Assembly (NCBI GenBank): GCA_028282325.1
Contig: JANQID010000010.1
Coordinates: 1-64,000 of the forward strand
Length of the DNA stretch: 64,000 nucleotides
DNA from: Chloroflexaceae bacterium
GTDB lineage: Bacteria; Chloroflexota; Chloroflexia; Chloroflexales; Chloroflexaceae
Direction of reading: 5' to 3'
The position numbers were made by a program, and so were the translations under genes. A model generated the notes under the pieces. That model did no database searches. It had not been told where the DNA came from and saw nothing but the letters and a program-made list of their open reading frames with translations. Shown here in pieces: positions 17,345 to 26,011 of this stretch; the stretch's first letter is position 1, and every line of letters begins with the position of its first letter.

Positions 17345-18229
17345 TCACGGCAGGGGCACTGCGGTAGCCGGCGGCGGTATGGTGTCGGGTCGTCGTTCAT
17401 TCAAATAGAGCGCTTGCCCCAGAAGTCCTGACTGAATTTCATAGGGTGTGCCGGCCAGCTCCGGATGATATTCTAAACGCGCCCGCTCAAAATACTGCAC
17501 GCGGTAGATGTTGCCGTCGTTAAGGCGTTCATCGAATTCGTCGCTAATCGGATAGCCAAAAATGTCAAGACCGCCATACTGCTCCCAGAAGGCGAGGAAG
17601 CGATCACTGACGCCGTGATTGGTCTCTGCGAAATAGTGAAGACCGGGTTGGCCGGGAAAGAACGTCTGTTGCGGAAAGTCGCGCGACTGCGTATACTCGC
17701 TGCCTACACGGCCAAGCTGAATTTCATACGGTGTTCCCGCATATTCGGGCCAATGCTCTAGCCGGGCGCGCTCGAACCATTGAATGTTCCGTCCGTTCAC
17801 TTCCATAACCCCAGATATAGGGAGACCAAGAAACTGAACGCCGCCATATGCATCGTAAAACGTGCGAAATTGATCGTCAACGGTAATTGTGGCGTTGGGA
17901 ACGGCGTTGATAGGGGCAATATCGTCTGATGCACGTGTGTCGGGCGCGCCGCCGAACGTGAGCGAAGGCTCCTCGTTCTGCAAAATCATCTCACGTTGCG
18001 TGGCTTCTTGATCGGCAAACGGTTCGAACAGACCGTTGAAGCCATCAGTCAGGAGCAAGACCACCAGCAACCCTGCTACAAAGAGCAACGCTAGTAAGAG
18101 GGTCTGAAATAGAACAGCGAGACGATGGGGTTGTCGGTTGGGCTGATTGTCCGTACTCTGACTGGCAGAAAGCGTAGGAGCTGTTGATGGGTTGGTCTTT
18201 TGCGGATCAGCTTTGTCGTGGTTGCTCAT
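17345..18229 (-). CDS. Membrane-anchored FGYP-repeat protein
   Basis: 294 aa. A polar N-terminus (about 1-38) precedes one membrane helix (TLLLALLFVAGLLVVLLL). The outside part has two repeats of about 75 residues. Each has a GG..FLG/FGYPIS core (GGVQFLGLPISGVMEV; GGLDIFGYPISDEFDE), then WFERARLEHWPE or YFERARLEYHPE, then AGTPYEIQ. The same module ends the subtilase at 19979-21943. It resembles LGFP-type wall-associated repeats, so envelope or glycan binding is a reasonable guess. Confidence 0.75.
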   Translation of the reverse strand: MSNHDKADPQKTNPSTAPTLSASQSTDNQPNRQPHRLAVLFQTLLLALLFVAGLLVVLLLTDGFNGLFEPFADQEATQREMILQNEEPSLTFGGAPDTRASDDIAPINAVPNATITVDDQFRTFYDAYGGVQFLGLPISGVMEVNGRNIQWFERARLEHWPEYAGTPYEIQLGRVGSEYTQSRDFPQQTFFPGQPGLHYFAETNHGVSDRFLAFWEQYGGLDIFGYPISDEFDERLNDGNIYRVQYFERARLEYHPELAGTPYEIQSGLLGQALYLNERRPDTIPPPATAVPLP

Positions 18230-18238
18230 ACTGCTTCC

Positions 18239-18649
18239 TTAATCAATATGCGCTTTGATCTGATCAGCGATCTCCTGCAATTCGCTCTTTTCCACTTTGC
18301 CTGGCCGCCAGTACGCAAGAACGCGATCTCCTTCCCACCGAGGAATGATGTGGACATGGAAGTGAAAAACGACTTGCCCGGCAGCTGCGCCGTTGTTTTG
18401 TACAATATTGAAGCCGTCGGGTTGAAAGGCGGAGGTGATCGCTCGGGCGACGCGTTGGGTTGTGCGTGTCACGGCGACGACAAGATTGGGCGGTACGCTC
18501 AGCAAGTCGGGGTATTCTTCCTTGCAGATGACGAGCGTGTGTCCGCGTGAGGCGGGGTTGATGTCCAGGAACGCCAGGGTATCGTCATCTTCGTAGATCC
18601 GCGCGGCTGGAAGCTCTCCCTTGACGATCCGCGAAAAGATCGATCCCAT
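18239..18649 (-). CDS. HIT-family (histidine triad) hydrolase
   Basis: 136 aa from an ATG at 18649 with GGAGGA upstream (the ORF itself opens 7 codons earlier). SIFSRIVKGELPAARIYEDD at the N-terminus and the triad HFHVHIIPRW near 98 are diagnostic of the HIT family of nucleotide-phosphoramidate or dinucleotide hydrolases. The precise substrate cannot be told from sequence. The stop is 9 bases from the start of the FGYP-repeat gene, so the two are probably in one transcript. Confidence 0.93.
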   Translation of the reverse strand: MGSIFSRIVKGELPAARIYEDDDTLAFLDINPASRGHTLVICKEEYPDLLSVPPNLVVAVTRTTQRVARAITSAFQPDGFNIVQNNGAAAGQVVFHFHVHIIPRWEGDRVLAYWRPGKVEKSELQEIADQIKAHID

Positions 18650-18763
18650 ACATAGTCCTCCAGTAGTCAATGAATATTGATTATAACACAGCGGATATGT
18701 GACTGAGCTACATCACCTTAGCACAAAATCGGCGGTTTTGGCGAATGGCAGTTCTGTGCAATT

Positions 18764-19759
18764 CTATGAAAGCGATTCGGCGTTTACGGCTTCTAATGAC
18801 GGATCGCCCTGATGACGTTGGCTGAACCAGACGAGTGCCAGAGCGCCTAGCAGCACGCCAAACCAGAGGGTACAAAAGCGAATGATGATCGTCGCCGTGG
18901 TCGCATCGCTCGCGCTCATACCGACGAGAGCGACAAGCAATCCGGCGCTGCTGACTTCCGATGCTCCCAGACCGCCGGGCAGAAACGAGACCAGGCCGAA
19001 GAGCGTGCTGGCGGCAAAAATGAATGTTGCCTGGAGCATGAGCAGCGATGTGCCTTCGATGGATAAGCCGGTGAGTACGAAGTAGAACGCCACGCATTCG
19101 AAGCCCCACGATATGAAGCTCAATAGGGTCGAGATAAACAGCACGCGCCATTCTAGCAGTTGGGTCGTACTGGCATAAATCGTCATCAGCCTCGGTGCGA
19201 TCTTACCGCCGAGCGGCAGGTTGGCAATCCAGGTAAGCATACGCTCGCAGATCGGACGGTTCTGTATAACCACGATGCCAACAATGCTGAGACCGAGCAA
19301 AATGAAGAACAACGGACGTGCGGGCGGGTAAAGGGTCAGCCCAAGCGCCATCAACAACAGCATCGCCAGACCGTCCGTCAGCCGTTCCGCCAGCACGATC
19401 GGGGCGGAAGCGCTGACGCGTACGCCATTGACGCGGCGAAGCAAATAGGACTTAAACACCTCGCCTATTTTGCCCGGCGTGACCGACATCACCAGTCCGG
19501 CGGTGAAGATGAGCGCGCTGTCGCCATAGTTTACGCCTTGGCTAAGCTTGAGCCGGCGCAAATAGTAATCCCACTTGAGCCAGCGAAGCGCGTAGTTGAG
19601 AACCGTAAGCCCAAGAATGGTCGGAACCGCGAGCCAGCCGAAGCTGCGGAAACTGGCGCCAACCTGGTTGAGATCGCTGAAAACACCGAGTGTAATCATC
19701 ACGATGACGCCCAGAATGATTGAGGCCAGAATTTTGCCCTGGAGATTCTTCAGTGTCAT
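18764..19759 (-). CDS. UPF0104 / lysylphosphatidylglycerol-synthase-like transmembrane (flippase-like) protein
   Basis: 331 aa from the ATG at 19759; the in-frame extension to 20563 runs antisense through the protease gene and is not credible. About eight membrane helices. Family signatures include YALRWLKWDYYLRRLKL near 55, SVTPGKIGEVFKSYLLRR near 90, ERLTDGLAMLLLMALGL near 125 and SFLPGGLGASEVSSAGLL near 255. Relatives include the membrane half of MprF and AglD, which flip or build polar lipids. No catalytic synthase domain is attached. The substrate is unknown. Confidence 0.85.
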   Translation of the reverse strand: MTLKNLQGKILASIILGVIVMITLGVFSDLNQVGASFRSFGWLAVPTILGLTVLNYALRWLKWDYYLRRLKLSQGVNYGDSALIFTAGLVMSVTPGKIGEVFKSYLLRRVNGVRVSASAPIVLAERLTDGLAMLLLMALGLTLYPPARPLFFILLGLSIVGIVVIQNRPICERMLTWIANLPLGGKIAPRLMTIYASTTQLLEWRVLFISTLLSFISWGFECVAFYFVLTGLSIEGTSLLMLQATFIFAASTLFGLVSFLPGGLGASEVSSAGLLVALVGMSASDATTATIIIRFCTLWFGVLLGALALVWFSQRHQGDPSLEAVNAESLS

Positions 19760-19978
19760 TGTCAGAGTATGTGTTGTTCCATAAACGTATTGTGCCGCAA
19801 CGGGGCGATTATACCGCCCTCTGCTGAGTGACGCAATGATCCGTAATCGGTATTGTAGTTGTGTATATCTGTTGTTATAATTTCTGGGTAGCATATACGA
19901 AGATTCGCATAATGCCCGGCGTTGTGCGAATCTTAGCGCGGGGCATCCTCGCCTCACCTGATTATGGAAGGAGCCTTG

Positions 19979-21943
19979 ATGAAACCGTCTTTGCATCTGG
20001 CACTGGCTCTGTTTGTTCTTGCTCTTGCTGTCTGGCCTGCATTGAGCACATCCGCTGTTCCAGCTAACGATGCGTTTCTTCCCAACGAAGCCTTGGTGAA
20101 GCTCGCGCCTGGATATGCTCTTTCGTCGCGCGCGCAAGTAATGGCGCAGGCTTTTGTCAGCGCGGATCGTCTGGCTGCATTCGAGAATCGATTGCAACGG
20201 CTTGGCATATATCGCGCCGAGTCGCTCGGTGCTGGGAGTCAGTCCTATCGACTGGTGTTTCGCGGTAATATCACAACCCTGAATCTCATTGAGCGTTTGT
20301 CCGCCGATCCTGTCGTTGTATTCGCCGAGCCGAACTATCGGCGGCATCTCCTGCGCGTTCCCAACGATCCGGCGGTCGAACAGCAATGGGCGTTGCGCAA
20401 TATCCAGGCGTTGGAGGCATGGGATATCGCAACCGGCAGTGGCGTTGCGATTGCAGTGCTGGATACGGGTGTTGACGGCGACCACCCGGATCTGAGCGGG
20501 CAAGTGCTGCCCGGTTATAATGCGATTGCGCAAAACGATAACGTGGCTGATAACAATGGTCACGGAACGGCGATCGCCGGATTGATTGCCGCCAATACAG
20601 ATAACGGGGAAGGCATCGCCGGCATATGCTGGGGATGCGCGATCTTGCCCGTCAAGGTGCTCAATGAACGGGGCAGCGGCAATGACGCCAGTGTGTCGCG
20701 TGGTGTGCGTTGGGCGGCGGACAATGGCGCACGGGTGATCAATATGAGCCTGGGCGGCAGCGAGGATAGCCAGATCTTACGTGAGGCGATAGAGTACGCA
20801 CTTGCCCGGAGCGTGTTGGTTGTCGCATCGTCGGGCAATGAACGCCAGCAAGGCAATGCGCCGAACTATCCGGCGGCCTATGACGAAGTGCTGGCGGTTG
20901 GGGCGACCGGAAATACCGATGTGGTGACCGGCTTCTCGAATACGGGCGACTATGTTGATCTCACGGCGCCCGGCGTCGGTCTCTGGACAACGCTACTTGA
21001 TGGGCGGTACGGAACGCCCAACGGCACGTCGTTCTCCAGTCCATACGTGGCTGGCGCAGCCGGTCTCGTATGGACTGTACGCAGCGACCTGGGATGGCCC
21101 GATGTCGCCTGTGTGCTCTCGGCCAGCGCTGATGACAAGGGCGAGCCAGGCAAAGATCCGGAATATGGTTGGGGCCGGCTCAATGCATTGAAGGCGCTGC
21201 AACTGGCGCAAGGCTATACGAGTTGTCCATTAACGCAGCCTGCGCCTATCTCCGAACCGTCGCCGGAACCATCGCCTGTTCCTTCGCCGGAGCCTACACC
21301 GACGCCTGCGCCGCCCTCTGATAACGCTCCGGCTGCGTTTGCTCCCGCACCACCGGTTGCGTCAAACGCCGACCAGATCTACTTCCCTGAGACGCAGCAT
21401 CTTTTGCGGGGCGAATTCAAGCGCTATTGGGAAGCCAACGGCGGCCTGCCAATTTTCGGGTACCCGATCAGTGAGGAGTTTGCCGAACGCGGCGATGATG
21501 GCCTTGATTATACCGCGCAATACTTCGAGCGCTATCGCTTCGAATTGCATCCCGAAAATCCCTGGCCGTACCAGGTGCAGTTAAGCCGTATCGGCGACGC
21601 CATTCTCAAGATTCAAGGGCGAGACTGGTTCACGTTCCCGAAAACCGGGTCGCAACCTGGCTGTATGTTCTTTGCTGAAACCGGCCAGTCGGTTTGCGGC
21701 GCATTTCTGAGCTATTGGCGGGCCAGCGGTTTGGAGTTTGACGGACGTTCAGGCAAAAGTATTGCCGAAAGCCTGGCTCTCTATGGACTGCCACTGTCCG
21801 GTCCACAGGTGGAGGAAGTCGCGCCGGGCGTCTTTCTTACGGTGCAGTGGTTCGAGCGCGCCCGGCTGGAAGATCACGGATCGACCGGGGTGCTCCTGGG
21901 ATTGTTGAGCGACGAATTGGCGCACAGTCGCGGATGGCGCTGA
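19979..21943 (+). CDS. Secreted subtilisin-like serine protease with FGYP-repeat tail
   Basis: 654 aa from the ATG at 19979, preceded by GGAAGGAGCC. Signal peptide about 1-26, then an I9-like propeptide region to about 125. The S8 catalytic domain (about 133-400) has Asp162 in AVLDTGVDGDHPDL, His195 in NNGHGTAIAGL, oxyanion Asn287 in SSGN and Ser351 in NGTSFSSPYVAGAAG. A Pro/Ser/Glu linker (about 420-460) follows, then FGYP-type repeats (FGYPISEEFAERGDDGLDY; YFERYRFELHPE) shared with the protein at 17345-18229. It is probably wall-associated. Terminated by a strong hairpin. Confidence 0.93.
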   Translation: MKPSLHLALALFVLALAVWPALSTSAVPANDAFLPNEALVKLAPGYALSSRAQVMAQAFVSADRLAAFENRLQRLGIYRAESLGAGSQSYRLVFRGNITTLNLIERLSADPVVVFAEPNYRRHLLRVPNDPAVEQQWALRNIQALEAWDIATGSGVAIAVLDTGVDGDHPDLSGQVLPGYNAIAQNDNVADNNGHGTAIAGLIAANTDNGEGIAGICWGCAILPVKVLNERGSGNDASVSRGVRWAADNGARVINMSLGGSEDSQILREAIEYALARSVLVVASSGNERQQGNAPNYPAAYDEVLAVGATGNTDVVTGFSNTGDYVDLTAPGVGLWTTLLDGRYGTPNGTSFSSPYVAGAAGLVWTVRSDLGWPDVACVLSASADDKGEPGKDPEYGWGRLNALKALQLAQGYTSCPLTQPAPISEPSPEPSPVPSPEPTPTPAPPSDNAPAAFAPAPPVASNADQIYFPETQHLLRGEFKRYWEANGGLPIFGYPISEEFAERGDDGLDYTAQYFERYRFELHPENPWPYQVQLSRIGDAILKIQGRDWFTFPKTGSQPGCMFFAETGQSVCGAFLSYWRASGLEFDGRSGKSIAESLALYGLPLSGPQVEEVAPGVFLTVQWFERARLEDHGSTGVLLGLLSDELAHSRGWR

Positions 21944-21966
21944 GCTGTTAATATGCTATGGATGAG

Positions 21967-21996
21967 AAAACGCCAGGTGTGCGCACCTGGCGTTTT
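21967..21996. terminator. Strong bidirectional intrinsic terminator
   Basis: Perfect 13-bp stem AAAACGCCAGGTG / CACCTGGCGTTTT with a TGCG loop between the protease gene and the convergent DUF507 gene. A-run and T-run on either side allow use in both directions. Confidence 0.9.
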
Positions 21997-22020
21997 GCAC
22001 ATAGGCGAGGCGGGGGCGTC

Positions 22021-22320
22021 TCATAAGGTGTAGCCGCGCTTGCGGGCGATTTCTTCCTTGTGTTTGCGAAAGAGAATATCGCGTTCGGTGCCTTTGAGTT
22101 CACGGCTGTAGCTATTCAATACCTCTTCAACTTCGGCATCGATCTGCTCTTCCCGGCGCAAATCTTCGACAATAAAATCATAGATATGCTTCACGCGGGC
22201 GGCGCGTCCCTCGCCTGGCTTTGAGCCGGGGCGTTCTTTATACGCCAGCACCCCCTGCTGCTCAAGCTCATCGTGCAGGCGTTCCGCGATGCGTCGAACT
22301 TTATCCTCGCTCAGTCTCAT
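22021..22320 (-). CDS. DUF507 family protein
   Basis: 99 aa. It opens MRLSEDKVRRIAERLHDELE and has RVKHIYDFIVEDLRREEQID near 42 and SRELKGTERDILFRKHKEEI near 72, the DUF507 layout (normally about 90-180 aa). Entirely helical and charged, without membrane segments. The function of the family is unknown. It stands alone on the minus strand, and its 3' end faces the terminator shared with the protease. Confidence 0.8.
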   Translation of the reverse strand: MRLSEDKVRRIAERLHDELEQQGVLAYKERPGSKPGEGRAARVKHIYDFIVEDLRREEQIDAEVEEVLNSYSRELKGTERDILFRKHKEEIARKRGYTL

Positions 22321-22445
22321 GGTATGTCACTCCACTGGCGTTGTCATCTCGTCCGTTGCGTAATCGATACACGGTATGCACCGGCGTTGGGTAACAGTAT
22401 AGCACGGACTGGGAGTGCCTAAAAATTGCCTGGAAATCGAGGCGG

Positions 22446-22748
22446 CTACTGTAATTCGGCGAGTTGTGCGCGCAGCCATTCCACGCAGTCAGCGTTCACG
22501 CGATAGCAGACGGCGGGACCGTCGTCCTGGCTATCGAGCAACCCGGCCTTGCACAATATGCGCAAATGCTGTGAAATAGTCGATTGGGCGTGGGGGCCGT
22601 CCTGGGGCATATGCAAGAGAATATCGTTGCCAATGCAGTTAGGGTGGCTATTGACATAGCGCAGTATCTGCATGCGTGTCGGGTTTCCCAGCGCTTTACA
22701 GATGTACGAGATGTTCCGATCGTTGGCATACGAGTGAGCCGTCGTCAT
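22446..22748 (-). CDS. ArsR-family winged-helix transcriptional regulator
   Basis: 100 aa. Helix-turn-helix core: YICKALGNPTRMQILRYVNS (about 15-34), then AQSTISQHLRILCKAGLLDS (about 54-73) and a beta-wing DDGPAVCYRVN. ArsR/SmtB proteins repress and are released by metals or other signals. Cys17, Cys38, Cys66, Cys81 and Cys88 are present, but none sits in the classic ELCVCDL metal site, which is missing here, so the ligand is open. An AT-rich gap separates it from the DUF218-like gene on the other strand, a candidate target. Confidence 0.88.
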   Translation of the reverse strand: MTTAHSYANDRNISYICKALGNPTRMQILRYVNSHPNCIGNDILLHMPQDGPHAQSTISQHLRILCKAGLLDSQDDGPAVCYRVNADCVEWLRAQLAELQ

Positions 22749-22918
22749 TGTCGGCCTCCTGCTATAGAATAGTGCTACTTTACGACATATGATGTCTCGC
22801 TGTCAAGATGTTGCATGTATACGTGTGATTGCGAGGCTGCGTTGCGTGGTTTGGACTGGTTGCGTATAATGCCGGAAACGCGGCGCAGCATCCGCCGTTG
22901 GGAGGCGACAGCAAGCAT

Positions 22919-23452
22919 ATGATACGTGGAAGTGTTGTTGTACTGCGGATAATCGGCGCTCTGGCTGTGCATACAGTTGCGGGACTCATCTTGGTATGCG
23001 GCCTGGTCGTGATCCAGTCGCAGCAGGATGAAGCGCGACGCGTCGATGCCGTTGTAGTGTTGAGCGATTGCCAGGATCGTGCATGCCAGGATCACGTGTT
23101 CAATCTGTATCGCCGTAGATATGCAACCAGGCTGGTGTTTGCAGGAAGCGACGCCGAAGCATGTCACAATGCGTTGATCGAACGCGGGTTGCCGTCCGAG
23201 GCTTTGCTGCTTGCCGATTCGCAGGCGGAAGGAGCTGCACGGATGCGCGAAGTCGCCGCCTTTGCGTGGGGACAGGGCATCGCTCGCGTTTTGCTGGTCG
23301 ATGACGCTTATGCGCAGTTGCTGCATTTGAAGACGGCGCGCGATCTGGGCCTGGAGGCGTATAGCTCGCCGGTTCCTGGCGCGGCCTTTGATATTGGCGT
23401 TGTCATCCAGTCAGGAGTCGCATACTGGGGCTATGTCTTACGGGGATATTGA
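22919..23452 (+). CDS. DUF218/YdcF-like membrane-anchored protein
   Basis: 177 aa from the ATG at 22919; the ORF extends 30 codons upstream but only this start gives a normal N-terminal anchor. One membrane helix (VVLRIIGALAVHTVAGLILV) precedes a DUF218-like Rossmann fold: RVDAVVVLSDCQDRACQDHV, TRLVFAGSDAEACHNALIER, and GIARVLLVDDAYAQLLHLKT. The family includes SanA/YdcF proteins tied to envelope integrity. The normally conserved GG-motif and Asn/His residues are partly replaced, so this is a divergent member. Confidence 0.7.
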   Translation: MIRGSVVVLRIIGALAVHTVAGLILVCGLVVIQSQQDEARRVDAVVVLSDCQDRACQDHVFNLYRRRYATRLVFAGSDAEACHNALIERGLPSEALLLADSQAEGAARMREVAAFAWGQGIARVLLVDDAYAQLLHLKTARDLGLEAYSSPVPGAAFDIGVVIQSGVAYWGYVLRGY

Positions 23453-23456
23453 TGCT

Positions 23457-23484
23457 GCCCCGCTTGTCTGCATTGAAGCGGGGC
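23457..23484. terminator. Hairpin between convergent DUF218 and DUF92 genes
   Basis: Arms GCCCCGCTT (23457-23465) and AAGCGGGGC (23476-23484) are exactly complementary with an 11-base loop. Confidence 0.7.
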
Positions 23485-23509
23485 GTTGAACTTCGAAGCG
23501 TTGGTTGTG

Positions 23510-24364
23510 CTAGCCGGCCAGCAGAAAGAAGATGATCATAGCGACGAGACCGCCGACCACCGAGCTGAGCATATTGACCATATCGTTGCTCATCCAGCGC
23601 CAGCCGCGCAGGAATGTGTTGGGCGTACCGTCGCGTCCCACCTTGCGTTCGGTCTCTTTGCCGCTGGGGTAGCGATAAATCGCCTGGACAGTTGCGCCGA
23701 GCAAGCTGTCGAACAATGCGCCGGCCAGTCCGCCTAGCAACCCAGCGATGATCAGCCACCACTCCGGCATCAAGGGCTGTTGGAGGATCATCTGGCCGAC
23801 CACCAGCGAGATAAGCATCGAAACGCCGATGAGCATACCTCCGGCTGCTGACGCGCTAGTTCCCAGCAGCGTGATTCCTCCAGAAGTGCCTGGTTCAACG
23901 ATACGGCCATCCGTAATCAGCCTGGGCTTATGCGGGCTTAACACGCCAAGCTCGGTGGCCCAGGTATCTCCCGTTACTGTAGCCATAACGCCTACGAACA
24001 ACGCCATCAGAAAAACCGGCTGATCGGTGAGCCCATAGGCTAGAGCGAATGCTGCTCCGACGCCGCCATTTGCCAGAGCTTGCACAAAATCGCGGCGTCC
24101 GCCTTTTGAAAACTTTTCGGCGGCGCGGCGCTCCTTAGTGCCTTCTTTGTAGTGCGAAAGCACACTGCTGGTGACAAAGAACACAATTAGTGTGATACCC
24201 CACGGCCATCCGCCAAAACCAAACGTGAGCGTGCCTGTCAGAATTGCGCCCATCCATCCGCTGACCGTGAGTGAGCGCCGCCAGTATGCCAGCGCGCCTA
24301 TCGCCGTACTGAGAGCTAGCCCCATCCCGATACGCAACAGGTCAATGGTTGTGGTCATTGTCAT
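23510..24364 (-). CDS. DUF92 family membrane protein
   Basis: 284 aa with six to seven membrane helices. Family signatures: GALAYWRRSLTVSGWMGAIL near 24, SHYKEGTKERRAAEKFSKGG near 68, ATVTGDTWATELGVLS near 130 and GTSGGITLLGTSASAAGG near 158. DUF92 includes plant VTE6, a phytyl-phosphate kinase; in phototrophs and relatives such proteins may salvage isoprenoid alcohols. That role here is inference. Stand-alone gene. Confidence 0.88.
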   Translation of the reverse strand: MTMTTTIDLLRIGMGLALSTAIGALAYWRRSLTVSGWMGAILTGTLTFGFGGWPWGITLIVFFVTSSVLSHYKEGTKERRAAEKFSKGGRRDFVQALANGGVGAAFALAYGLTDQPVFLMALFVGVMATVTGDTWATELGVLSPHKPRLITDGRIVEPGTSGGITLLGTSASAAGGMLIGVSMLISLVVGQMILQQPLMPEWWLIIAGLLGGLAGALFDSLLGATVQAIYRYPSGKETERKVGRDGTPNTFLRGWRWMSNDMVNMLSSVVGGLVAMIIFFLLAG

Positions 24365-24519
24365 AGTTACTCACCGCAGCCGTTCTTCAATCGAGGCACA
24401 CGCTGCCGTTGGAAGCGCCAACGCATCGCGGGGGTTCGCGCCGTGCGAATCCCCCGCGATTATACCAGATTATACGGCGCAAGCGGTCGTTGCGCCCGGC
24501 TCTCAGAGAGATGACAAGA

Positions 24520-24993
24520 CTAAGCGGCGGCGGCTTGCCGGACTCGCGGCAGTGCGGCGCAGCGATCCGTGACTGCTCTCAGGGTCTGATCAAATTCTTT
24601 GGCGACAGTGTCAGTGACCATTTCGGTTGGAACAAATTGTGCCATCGGGCCAAGCAACGGCGTGAGATCCATCTTCATTGTGGCTTGCAAATCGGTGCCG
24701 TTTACTGCCGGCGAGAGCACCCAATGGTTTTCAATGAACAAGGGATTTTGCACTTTAAAGACAATTTCGCGCGAGTCTACCCAGTCTAACGTTCCTTCGC
24801 AACGAACAGATCCGAAAATGCCCCCTATCGACATATAAGTGATCAAACGCGCGCTGTTCTCGCGTCGATCCTTCAACTCGACTTTCTGGATGCGCGGTAT
24901 CAGCTTCGACAAAGCGTTCGGATCGGACAGAGCAATAAACACTTCTTCGGGCGTAGTGTCCGGTATGTAGCTACCGCGAATAACCTTAATCAT
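24520..24993 (-). CDS. SRPBCC-family protein (polyketide cyclase/CoxG-like)
   Basis: 157 aa from the ATG at 24993; GAGGAG sits 6 bases upstream, making the more upstream ATG at 24999 too close. One SRPBCC domain: KVIRGSYIPDTTPEEVFIAL, SDPNALSKLIPRIQKVELKD, and a C-terminal helix VTDTVAKEFDQTLRAVTDR. These folds bind hydrophobic ligands. It has a near-consensus sigma-70 promoter with three repeated boxes about 90 bases upstream, so it is probably a regulated single-gene unit. Confidence 0.78.
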   Translation of the reverse strand: MIKVIRGSYIPDTTPEEVFIALSDPNALSKLIPRIQKVELKDRRENSARLITYMSIGGIFGSVRCEGTLDWVDSREIVFKVQNPLFIENHWVLSPAVNGTDLQATMKMDLTPLLGPMAQFVPTEMVTDTVAKEFDQTLRAVTDRCAALPRVRQAAAA

Positions 24994-25086
24994 TGTCATC
25001 TCCTCAAGTACTGCTGCCGTCCAGAACTACGCCAGCGAGCGGGTACATGTGAAAAACAGTACATTGTTCATCGTTTGCACAGATAT

Positions 25087-25141
25087 ATTCTACACCTTTT
25101 GCACAGTTTTGTCAACACTTTGAAAGAAGAATCTGTGCAAA
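25087..25141 (-). promoter_or_regulatory. Near-consensus sigma-70 promoter with CTGTGCAAA boxes
   Basis: On the minus strand TTGACA (25115-25110), a 17-base spacer and TAGAAT (25092-25087) form a strong promoter for the SRPBCC gene. The 9-mer CTGTGCAAA occurs in the spacer (25106-25098) and just downstream of the -10 (25082-25074). It is also present inverted upstream (25133-25141 on the plus strand). Boxes in and after the promoter are the usual position for a repressor. Confidence 0.7.
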
Positions 25142-25217
25142 TAGTTTGGCAGATCGAATGGGAAACGTGTGTTCGATGCTATTGTCGCCGATTGGTCGTC
25201 CGAACTTGCGCCTTGAT

Positions 25218-25246
25218 TTGAGTCTGATCGATCACCGTGCTAGAAT
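25218..25246 (+). promoter_or_regulatory. Possible promoter of the OmpR-type regulator
   Basis: TTGAGT (25218-25223), 17-base spacer, TAGAAT (25241-25246), about 45 bases before the start codon. Confidence 0.45.
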
Positions 25247-25291
25247 GCTTACGCTGAGAATTATGTTCGTATGACAGACACGAGGCCTTGT

Positions 25292-26008
25292 ATGTCTGAC
25301 CTGAAAGATAAACTTATCCTGGTTGTCGACGATGAAGCGCGTATGATCAGCTTTATGCGCATGAATCTTGAGTTGGAAGGGGCGCGCGTCGCCAGCGCCT
25401 CGAATGGCAAAGAAGCCTTAGATCATGCCCGCGAGGATATGCCCGATGTGGTGCTGCTGGATATTATGATGCCGGGCATGGATGGTTTTGAAACGCTGCG
25501 TCGCCTGCGCCAGTTTTCACAGGTGCCGGTGATTATTCTGACGGCGAAAGATGAAGAAGAGGATCGCGTGCGCGGCCTCGAGTTGGGCGCCGATGACTAT
25601 GTCGGCAAGCCGTTTAGCCATCGCGAACTGGTCAGCCGCATTCGTGCGGTGTTGCGCCGGCACTACGCGGCTCCGCCTGTGCCTCAGACGATGGTGCAGA
25701 TCGATGATCGACTGAGCATCGATTTTGCCCGTCGCGAGGTGCTGGTCGAAGGGCAACGGGTGAATTTGCGCCCCACGGAGTATCGTCTGCTCTATCATCT
25801 GGTGCAGAATGCCGGGTATGTGCAAACGCACGAGATGTTGTTGACCAAGGTCTGGGGGCCGGAGTATCGCGAGGAGAGCCACTATCTGCGGCTCTATATC
25901 ACCTACTTACGCCAGAAGATCGAGCAGGATCCGGCCAACCCCAAATACATTCTCACCGAGCGCGGCGTTGGCTATCGGTTCCGCGATATCGAGAACGCAT
26001 CGGTGTAG
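25292..26008 (+). CDS. OmpR/PhoB-family response regulator
   Basis: 238 aa from the ATG at 25292 with GAGG 8 bases upstream. Receiver domain 1-120: acidic pair in VVDDEARM, phospho-acceptor Asp57 in [13 protein letters not shown], Thr in [11 protein letters not shown] and Lys in [11 protein letters not shown]. Winged-helix DNA-binding domain about 140-235: [40 protein letters not shown] and a typical RGVGYRF end. No kinase is adjacent. Its stop is only 3 bases from the convergent gene at 26012. Confidence 0.93.
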   Translation: MSDLKDKLILVVDDEARMISFMRMNLELEGARVASASNGKEALDHAREDMPDVVLLDIMMPGMDGFETLRRLRQFSQVPVIILTAKDEEEDRVRGLELGADDYVGKPFSHRELVSRIRAVLRRHYAAPPVPQTMVQIDDRLSIDFARREVLVEGQRVNLRPTEYRLLYHLVQNAGYVQTHEMLLTKVWGPEYREESHYLRLYITYLRQKIEQDPANPKYILTERGVGYRFRDIENASV

Positions 26009-26011
26009 CGC

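Noticed and set aside
19760-20563. N-terminal extension of the flippase-like protein
   Set aside because: The in-frame extension is antisense to the subtilase signal and catalytic regions and has no membrane or domain features; the ATG at 19759 fits the family.
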